This document shows positions 43,338 to 49,132 of a DNA stretch of 49,132 nucleotides, in pieces. Both the position numbers and the translations under genes were made by a program. The first letter of the stretch is position 1. Every line of letters starts with the position of its first letter. Under the pieces are notes generated by a model. That model did no database searches and was not told the origin of the DNA. It was given only the letters and a program-made list of their open reading frames with translations. The stretch spans positions 1-49,132 of the forward strand of contig CAYQVO010000031.1 in the NCBI GenBank assembly GCA_964421085.1. The letters run 5' to 3'. The stretch is from CAYQVO01 sp964421085 (GTDB lineage: Bacteria; Bdellovibrionota_C; UBA2361; CAYQVO01).

Positions 43338-44402
43338 TCACTTACGCTTCTCGAAACCCTTCTCCGTAACCACTTTTATCGTCGCGGGCAGAGTAAATCT
43401 GTGATCGCCCGTGGAGGAATACGTTCCCATGCTGCCTGTGAAGTCTTTTACATTCTCGAGATACACTTCAAGGGGTAGTTTTTTCTTCACGCTGTCGGCT
43501 GTCATCAGCACGATGTCATGGCAATTGCCCGCAGAGTTGGTTCCCGTGCCGGGAAATCTCGCCATCAGCTTTTTGAGGAAACCGTCAGTTGCGTCATCAG
43601 CCTGCACATACCAGAGACCGATCATCGCGCCTTCAGATGCTTTGACATCGTTCGGATCTTCAAATGTTTCTATATTAAGGAGCGGGAGTTTGACTCCAAG
43701 CCGCCGCATCTGCTTAATGAATATTCCCACCTGACCGGGCATGAGTTCCAGGAAAAGCGCATCTATGTCGTTCCGGGCTTTGAGTTTTGTAATAATCGAA
43801 CGGAAATCTTTTGTGCCGGATTGAATTTCATCTTCCATAACGATGTCGAAAGCGCCCTGGTTCGCTTCGTCAACAGCCTTGTTAGTTGCTACAAACCCTT
43901 CCCACTGAGTGCTGAGCCTTGCAACTCTCCTGTAGCCAAGCCGTTTTGCCTCCGATATCAGGAGAACTGCTTCGGTTTCAGGCGTCACCCACAAGTTGAA
44001 TGTGTATTTCCGGTCCTTCGATATGCGCGGGTCGGACGCCACCGAGATATGAGGAATCTTTTTTGCTTCAGCAATCGGAGCAGCCACCATACCGCATCCG
44101 GAGCCGAAAGAGACAACGGCGTCCGCCTGGTCCATGTCAATCAGCTTGTGAAGAGCCGCAGTAGTCTTTGCGGGTTGAACCTGATCGTCTTCATAGATTA
44201 CTTCAAGCCCATCCCGTAATTCGGGCGGAAGTCCTTCCAGAGCAAGCTCCATTCCATTCTGACACGCTTTGCCCCAGTTCGCAGTATCCCCCGAGAGAGG
44301 GAGGCTTACGCCCAGTCTGTACTTCGGAGCTGCACAAACAGGGGCGGGGGTTATAAAGGATGCAGAAATCAGCGCGGTTAATGCGAGGAGAAGTTGTGCC
44401 AT
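43338..44402 (-). CDS. ABC transporter periplasmic substrate-binding protein (branched-chain amino acid type)
   Basis: A 354-residue periplasmic binding protein of the LivK/type I fold. The signal peptide MAQLLLALTALISASFITPAPVCA ends with cleavage near VCA, so I chose ATG 44402 over a longer frame from 44492. The mature part begins with YRLGVSLPLSGDTANWGKACQNG, the family start, followed by YEDDQVQPAKTTAALHKLI and a repeated alpha/beta lobe. No permease or ATPase genes are adjacent, so it may be an orphan sensor or receptor subunit. The ligand is unknown. Confidence 0.85.
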   Translation of the reverse strand: MAQLLLALTALISASFITPAPVCAAPKYRLGVSLPLSGDTANWGKACQNGMELALEGLPPELRDGLEVIYEDDQVQPAKTTAALHKLIDMDQADAVVSFGSGCGMVAAPIAEAKKIPHISVASDPRISKDRKYTFNLWVTPETEAVLLISEAKRLGYRRVARLSTQWEGFVATNKAVDEANQGAFDIVMEDEIQSGTKDFRSIITKLKARNDIDALFLELMPGQVGIFIKQMRRLGVKLPLLNIETFEDPNDVKASEGAMIGLWYVQADDATDGFLKKLMARFPGTGTNSAGNCHDIVLMTADSVKKKLPLEVYLENVKDFTGSMGTYSSTGDHRFTLPATIKVVTEKGFEKRK

Positions 44403-44599
44403 CTGTCTACGGTACCTTTCGAGGTGGGCGGAAAGCAAGGATGTTTCGCGGGGCGATCGGACTCGAAACACTTGCTCCGCCCTGCGGCTCAAATGCGAAA
44501 AATCTCCCGTTTATAAGAGTCCTCCTACTCTTTTTCTTTCCTTTGAGGTAAATTGCCTCTTCCCGAACATGAAAAACTGGAAGTGGAAGAAGCGGGCAA

Positions 44600-45160
44600 A
44601 TGCCGGTCGAAAAATTCCTGGAACATATTCATGAGAAAGCGTCGAAGTATCTGATCAAGGACAGTGTCGATTCGGGAGATGCCGTAGTTCACCTCGCGCC
44701 GGAAACCGCGGCCGAATTTTTTTCACTGCTCAAGGAAGACCCCGGACTCCGCTTCGATATGCTGAGCAGCATCACTGCTGTCGACTGGATGAATAAGCGT
44801 ACCGAGCGATTCGAAGTGGTTTACCACATTTACAGCATGACGAACCGCGTCCGGCTCAGGGCCAAGGTGCCCGTTTCTGAAGCCAGGCCGGAAGTCGAAA
44901 GCGTGACTCACCTCTGGTCTTCGGCGAATTTTCTCGAGCGCGAAGTGTTCGATATGTACGGAATCCGGTTCAGGAATCATCCGAATCTCAAGCGCATACT
45001 CATGTATGAAGAGTTCGTGGGGCATCCTCTCCGGAAGGATTATCCACTGAGAGGCAAACAGCCCCGGGTTCCTCTAATCGCGCCTGAAGCGAGGAACACT
45101 TCTCTTGATATGATAAGACCTGTGCTCGAGCCACGAACCCGCAGGGAGGGAGATCGGTGA
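44600..45160 (+). CDS. nuoC: NADH-quinone oxidoreductase subunit C
   Basis: A 186-residue peripheral subunit of complex I. Seen: RFDMLSSITAVDW near 50-62, RFEVVYHIYSM, and the signature EREVFDMYGIRFRNHPNLKRILM (about 113-135), with HPLRKDYPLRG after it. It begins the nuo run here; nuoA and nuoB are not upstream, where a divergent binding-protein gene lies instead. The intergenic gap of about 197 bases may hold the operon promoter, though I saw only weak candidates. The stop overlaps nuoD by one base. Confidence 0.93.
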   Translation: MPVEKFLEHIHEKASKYLIKDSVDSGDAVVHLAPETAAEFFSLLKEDPGLRFDMLSSITAVDWMNKRTERFEVVYHIYSMTNRVRLRAKVPVSEARPEVESVTHLWSSANFLEREVFDMYGIRFRNHPNLKRILMYEEFVGHPLRKDYPLRGKQPRVPLIAPEARNTSLDMIRPVLEPRTRREGDR

Positions 45161-46440
45161 TGGGTTCCCCGGCATCCCGCAAAGATCTTCTAAACGTCGA
45201 CTGCAATAATATTGACTGCGGCGTCGGCGGCATAACGACCTCAATGCGGCCCAGGGAACTTGACGACGATCTCCACAGCGAGACGATGATTCTCAGTATG
45301 GGGCCTTCTCATCCCGCCACCCACGGCACTGTCAGAATAGTTGCCGAACTTTCAGGCGAAAAGGTGGTTGATGCGGAGGTCGAAGTCGGCTACCTCCACC
45401 GTGGATTCGAAAAGATGTGCGAGAACTCGGACTATAACCAGGCCATGCCCTATACGGACCGGCTGAATTATGTGTCGCCGGTGATAAATAACGTCGCATG
45501 GTGTCTTGCCGTCGAGAAACTCCTGGGCGTCCGCGTGCCGAAACGGTGCGAATACATCCGCGTGCTGCTTTCTGAAATTTCCAGGGTGTGCGATCACCTC
45601 ACATGCCTGGGTGCTTCCGTCATGGAGCTTGGCGCCATGACGGTGATGCTTTATATGATGGAAGCAAGAGAGGAACTTTACGATCTCCTCGAAGAGGCGA
45701 CCGGGGCAAGACTCACTGTTTCATATATGCGGATTGGAGGGGTAAAGGAAGATCTTCCCGCGGGGTTCGGCGATCGTGTGCTGAAGGCTCTCCCGAAGGT
45801 GCGCGAACATCTGAAAAACTGCGACAAGCTTCTCACCCGGAACAGGGTTTTCATGGATCGCATGTGCGATATCGCGGTTCTTACTGCTGCAGAGGCGATT
45901 GACTATGCTCTTACCGGCCCAATCCTGAGGGCAAGCGGAGTATCTTTTGATATCCGCAAAGCGCACCCCTATTCATCGTACGAGGATTTCGAGTTCGAAG
46001 TTCCGCTGGGCGCGAAGGGCGATAATTACGATCGTTTTCTCGTCCGCTTCCAGGAGATGGAACAGTCGTTGCGGATCTGCGAGCAGGCTGTGAAGCGGAT
46101 GCCGGAAGGACCTGTGCGGATCGAAGAGCCGCACATATCACTCGCCTCGAAAGATGAGGTTTATGACTCAATTGAAGGCATGATCAATCACTTTGAGTTC
46201 GTTCTTCGCTGCGTTGAGCCGAAACCAGGCGATGCGTATGTGCCTGTCGAGGGTGGAAACGGCGAACTTGGTTTCTACATCGTGTCCGATGGTACAGGGA
46301 GGCCTTACAAGGCTTTCTGCCGCGCGCCTTCGTTCATCCATATGGGTGTTTTCAGGAAGATGATTATCGGCGCGAATATTGCGGATATCATCCCAACTTT
46401 CGGAATGATCAACATGATTGGAGGGGAGTGTGACCGCTGA
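45160..46440 (+). CDS. nuoD: NADH-quinone oxidoreductase subunit D
   Basis: A 426-residue subunit of the quinone module, related to the large subunit of NiFe hydrogenases. Seen: MGPSHPATHGTVRIVAELSG, EVEVGYLHRGFEKMCE, YTDRLNYVSPVINNVAW and FDIRKAHPYSSYEDFEFEVP, all in order. An N-terminal extension of about 40 residues with two cysteines (VDCNNIDC) precedes the conserved start and is not typical. ATG 45160 overlaps the nuoC stop; a GTG at 45157 is also possible. nuoE begins before its stop. Confidence 0.93.
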   Translation: MGSPASRKDLLNVDCNNIDCGVGGITTSMRPRELDDDLHSETMILSMGPSHPATHGTVRIVAELSGEKVVDAEVEVGYLHRGFEKMCENSDYNQAMPYTDRLNYVSPVINNVAWCLAVEKLLGVRVPKRCEYIRVLLSEISRVCDHLTCLGASVMELGAMTVMLYMMEAREELYDLLEEATGARLTVSYMRIGGVKEDLPAGFGDRVLKALPKVREHLKNCDKLLTRNRVFMDRMCDIAVLTAAEAIDYALTGPILRASGVSFDIRKAHPYSSYEDFEFEVPLGAKGDNYDRFLVRFQEMEQSLRICEQAVKRMPEGPVRIEEPHISLASKDEVYDSIEGMINHFEFVLRCVEPKPGDAYVPVEGGNGELGFYIVSDGTGRPYKAFCRAPSFIHMGVFRKMIIGANIADIIPTFGMINMIGGECDR

Positions 46441-47005
46441 AGTGATGCTGCCTGAAGAATACGAAAAGAGGCTGGAAGAGATTAAAGCGCTCTATCCCGA
46501 CCCGCGGTCCGCAGTCATGTCCGCTCTTTATCTGGCGCAGGAACATTTCGGATATCTGAAAGAAGAAGCGATTCTCTGGGTTTCTTCAAGGCTCGAAATT
46601 CCGCCTGTTCATGTGATGGAAGTGGCGACATTCTACACGATGTATTACAAAAAGCAGGTCGGCAGGTATCACATTCAGGTGTGCAGGACCCTCTCGTGTG
46701 CTCTTCGCGGTTCGAAGAAGATAGCAGCCTGTCTGCAGCGGAGATTCGGCATAAAAGCTGGAGAGATCACTCCTGACGGCATGTGGAGCTACGAAGAGGT
46801 GGAGTGTCTGGGCTCATGCGGGTCGGCGCCCGTGTGCGAAATAAACGACAGGTATTTCGAGAACCTGTCGGAGGAAAAGCTCTCGAGAATAATCGACGCG
46901 ATAGAAGCGTCAAAGCCGGATCTTCGTTTTTCCACCCTTCATGACGCTCTCGGGGATGGTGTGAAGGAATTTCCCGAATCGGAGGTGATGAAACGGAATG
47001 GGTAA
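46430..47005 (+). CDS. nuoE: NADH-quinone oxidoreductase subunit E
   Basis: A 191-residue thioredoxin-fold 2Fe-2S subunit of the NADH module. Seen: VMSALYLAQEHFGYLKEEAI near 30, PPVHVMEVATFYTMYYKKQVG, the C-x4-C pair in QVCRTLSCALRGSKKIAACL and the second pair in ECLGSCGSAPVCEIN. I chose GTG 46430, which has GGAGGGG a few bases ahead; TTG 46418 and GTG 46442 are alternatives. It overlaps the nuoD end and the nuoF start. Confidence 0.92.
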   Translation: MTAEVMLPEEYEKRLEEIKALYPDPRSAVMSALYLAQEHFGYLKEEAILWVSSRLEIPPVHVMEVATFYTMYYKKQVGRYHIQVCRTLSCALRGSKKIAACLQRRFGIKAGEITPDGMWSYEEVECLGSCGSAPVCEINDRYFENLSEEKLSRIIDAIEASKPDLRFSTLHDALGDGVKEFPESEVMKRNG

Positions 47006-48242
47006 TCACCACGACATACTTTTCCGGAATATTCATGAGCCCGGTCAGAACACTATCGAGGGCTATGAAAGCCGCGGCGGCTACCAGGCGGCGCGCAGAG
47101 CGCTCTCGACGGATCCGCTGAAGATAATAGAAGAGGTGAAAATCTCCGGGCTGAGGGGCCGCGGAGGAGCGGGATTCCCGACAGGCGCGAAGTGGAGCTT
47201 TGTTCCGAGACACCCGGGCAGACCTGTTTATCTCATTAATAATGCGGACGAAAGCGAGCCTGGAACGTTCAAAGACCGGGTGCTTATCGAGAGGGATCCG
47301 CACTTGTGCCTTGAAGGGATAATGATTGCCGCTGTTGCGCTTGGATGTCACTGGGCGGCTGTTTACATACGGGGAGAATATGCATATCCGTACACCCGCC
47401 TTAAAGCGGCGCTGAACGAATGTTATGCGAAAGGATACCTCGGGCGGAATATATTCGGCTGCGATTACGAGCTGAATATCGTCATCCACCGGGGCGCCGG
47501 CGCCTATATATGCGGAGAAGAAACCGGACTCATCGAGTCGCTTGAAGGAAAGAAAGGTCAGCCCCGCATAAAGCCGCCGTTTCCGGCCCTGGTGGGGCTT
47601 TATCGCGCTCCTACAGTGATAAATAATGTCGAGACTCTGGCTTCGCTGCCATGGATTCTGAACAACGGCGGGGAGGCGTACGCGGCTGTTGGTACTGAGA
47701 AGTCGAAGGGCACGAAACTGATCAGCGCGTCCGGGCACATAAACCGTCCCGGTGTTTATGAAATCGATCTCGGCTATCCTCTGCTTCAGTTTCTGGAGGA
47801 GGAATGCGGCGGAGTTCTCGACGGGAAAAAGCTCAAAGCAGTGATTCCGGGAGGATCGTCCGTCCCGGCAATCAAAGCTGAAAAACTCGGCGGTGTTCTT
47901 CTGGATTATGAATCTCTGAAAGAGGCGGGATCGATGCTCGGTTCAGGCGGGCTTATCGCGCTTGATGAAAGCGTCGACATGCTCGATGCATCGTTGAATC
48001 TCGCGCATTTTTATTCGCACGAATCCTGCGGGCAGTGCACTCCATGCAGGGAAGGCGGGCACTGGATCGAGAAGATCCTGAAGCGCGTTCAGCGGGGAGA
48101 GGGGAGGCCTGACGATCTCGAGCTGATTAGAGATGTATGCTCGCAGATTGCGGGACATACGATCTGTCCATTCGGGGACGCCCTTGTGACTCCGGTGATG
48201 AGTTATCTGGAGCTTTATAGAGAGGAATTCGAAAGGCGGTGA
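46998..48242 (+). CDS. nuoF: NADH-quinone oxidoreductase subunit F
   Basis: A 414-residue NADH-binding flavoprotein subunit. The NADH and FMN sites are in LRGRGGAGFPTGAKW (about 51-65), INNADESEPGTFKDR and RGAGAYICGEETGLIESLEG. The 4Fe-4S ligands lie in ESCGQCTPCREGGHW (about 341-355) and in HTICPFGDA. It takes electrons from NADH and passes them through NuoE and NuoG. The start overlaps nuoE by eight bases and the stop overlaps nuoG (GTGA). Ordinary sequence. Confidence 0.95.
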   Translation: MGNHHDILFRNIHEPGQNTIEGYESRGGYQAARRALSTDPLKIIEEVKISGLRGRGGAGFPTGAKWSFVPRHPGRPVYLINNADESEPGTFKDRVLIERDPHLCLEGIMIAAVALGCHWAAVYIRGEYAYPYTRLKAALNECYAKGYLGRNIFGCDYELNIVIHRGAGAYICGEETGLIESLEGKKGQPRIKPPFPALVGLYRAPTVINNVETLASLPWILNNGGEAYAAVGTEKSKGTKLISASGHINRPGVYEIDLGYPLLQFLEEECGGVLDGKKLKAVIPGGSSVPAIKAEKLGGVLLDYESLKEAGSMLGSGGLIALDESVDMLDASLNLAHFYSHESCGQCTPCREGGHWIEKILKRVQRGEGRPDDLELIRDVCSQIAGHTICPFGDALVTPVMSYLELYREEFERR

Positions 48243-49132
48243 GCAACGAAGACCTGGTTACATTGAAAATTGACGGCCGTGAGGTGACGGCGCCGAAAGG
48301 CGCAAACCTCATCGAAGCTGCGGGGGGTATCGGCTGCAGTATTCCTCACTACTGCTATCACAGATATCTCTCAGTCGCGGGCAACTGCAGAATGTGCCAG
48401 GTCGAGATAAAGGGGCAGCCGAAACTTGCGATCGGCTGCAATACTGAAGTGCAGGAGGGCATGGAAGTATCGACCCATCGCACCAGCAAAGCAGTCGTGG
48501 ACGCTCAGGCTGCTGTGCTCGAGTTCATACTGATTAATCATCCTCTTGACTGCACGGTCTGCGACCAGTCCGGACACTGCCGCCTCCAGGACTATTATTA
48601 CGAATACAGCGGGCGCCTCAGCAGGTTCAAAGAGGAGAAAGAGCACAAGGTCAAGGCACTTCCTCTTGGTCCGCATGTCATACTGGATGGCGAGAGATGC
48701 ATCATGTGCACCCGCTGCATCCGGTTCTGCGACGAGATCACAAAGACATCGGAACTCGGGTTGCTGAAAAGAGGGGACCAGTCGGTTATTTCCGTAAATC
48801 CGGGCAGGATGCTCGATAATCCGCTTTCCGGCAATGTTGTCGATCTCTGTCCGGTGGGCGCGCTCACTCACAGGGACTGGAGATTCACTTCGCGAATCTG
48901 GTTTACAAAGCGGACGGATTCGATCTGCCCGGGCTGCTCCACGGGGTGCAATGCAGAGATTGCAGCGCGCGACCGGCAGGTTGTCCATGTGAAAGCCCGG
49001 ATAAATGATGCAGTCAATAAAGCCTGGCTGTGCGACGAAGGCCGGTATGGTTTCGGGAGGTTTTTGCCGGAGAAAAGAGTTGCCGCCGCGTCCGTAGCCG
49101 GCAGCCGGACAGCGCTGGAAGACGCGATAACG
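48239..49132 (+). CDS. nuoG: NADH-quinone oxidoreductase subunit G, N-terminal part
   Basis: The first 298 residues of the iron-sulphur subunit G, cut by the right edge. Starts at GTG 48239, overlapping the nuoF stop by four bases. The 2Fe-2S ligands are in IPHYCYH (Cys39) and GNCRMC (Cys50, Cys53). The His-Cys3 cluster is in HPLDCTVCDQSGHC, and the two 4Fe-4S sites are in CIMCTRCIRFC and LCPVGAL. A further cysteine motif SICPGCSTGCNAEI begins the molybdopterin-like domain. It hands electrons to the quinone module. The full length cannot be judged. Confidence 0.93.
   Translation, partial: MSNEDLVTLKIDGREVTAPKGANLIEAAGGIGCSIPHYCYHRYLSVAGNCRMCQVEIKGQPKLAIGCNTEVQEGMEVSTHRTSKAVVDAQAAVLEFILINHPLDCTVCDQSGHCRLQDYYYEYSGRLSRFKEEKEHKVKALPLGPHVILDGERCIMCTRCIRFCDEITKTSELGLLKRGDQSVISVNPGRMLDNPLSGNVVDLCPVGALTHRDWRFTSRIWFTKRTDSICPGCSTGCNAEIAARDRQVVHVKARINDAVNKAWLCDEGRYGFGRFLPEKRVAAASVAGSRTALEDAIT

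Noticed and set aside
44510..44540. AAGAGT-cctcct-ACTCTT hairpin followed by T-rich sequence
   Set aside because: The stem is short and A/T-rich and sits upstream of nuoC, after no plus-strand gene; too weak to call a terminator.

Overview
The window comes from a chromosome-like contig of an uncultivated-type, Gram-negative, flagellated bacterium. KDO-pathway and outer-membrane style lipoprotein genes argue for a diderm. A flhB-flhA-flhG-fliA block, a flagellin-like gene behind a sigma-28 promoter and sigma-54-like promoters argue for motility. A nuoCDEFG run argues for a respiratory or NADH-linked lifestyle. The family mix (deltaproteobacteria-like or candidate-phylum-like) does not let me name a phylum. 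One run of 10 N at 40929-40938 marks a scaffold gap, so local assembly errors are possible.

Region 1 (1-3964): a PLP aminotransferase open to the left edge, a secreted protein, a small Cys-rich lipoprotein and a cytosolic hybrid-type sensor kinase. Region 2 (3913-9528): a compact set for a divergent type III export gate (SctR, S, T and a SctU that stops before its autocleavage domain). It is followed by a small helical protein plus a TPR protein that look like a chaperone pair. Two atypical sigma-70 family factors are then transcribed away from each other, one with a small overlapping partner gene, the other preceded by a 14-codon leader ORF. Region 3 (9666-14194): two coupled unknown genes, a lipoprotein and a GT-C glycosyltransferase. 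Region 4 (14198-21872): housekeeping genes recD2, serS and gdhA, and a large protein joining a KaiC-like domain without a P-loop to a PEP/pyruvate-binding domain.

Region 5 (22115-31206): flagellar genes, with a FliK-like protein, FlhB, FlhA, FlhG, a small membrane protein, FliA and a sensor kinase. A sigma-54 promoter candidate lies ahead of flhB, and flhF is absent. Region 6 (31211-38994): a RiPP-like or cell-surface locus. A minus-strand operon encodes a beta-sandwich protein, a 44-residue peptide, a B2-type transglutaminase homologue, an HPr-kinase-like protein and a GT-C membrane protein; the first four are joined by ATGA overlaps. Nearby are a monofunctional transglycosylase, a PqqD-like recognition protein, a nucleotidyltransferase and an FkbM methyltransferase. 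Region 7 (39103-44402): a flagellin-like gene, a variant KdsB-type cytidylyltransferase, a frameshifted HelD-like helicase that also contains the scaffold gap, and a periplasmic binding protein. Region 8 (44600-49132): nuoCDEFG, with nuoG cut by the right edge.

The two most unusual parts are the truncated type III gate with its own chaperone-like and sigma genes, and the small-peptide operon at 33521-35776. I found no rRNA, tRNA, CRISPR array or insertion sequence. No gene-free stretch exceeds 300 bases; the longest are 8067-8313 (between the two sigma genes) and 21873-22114.
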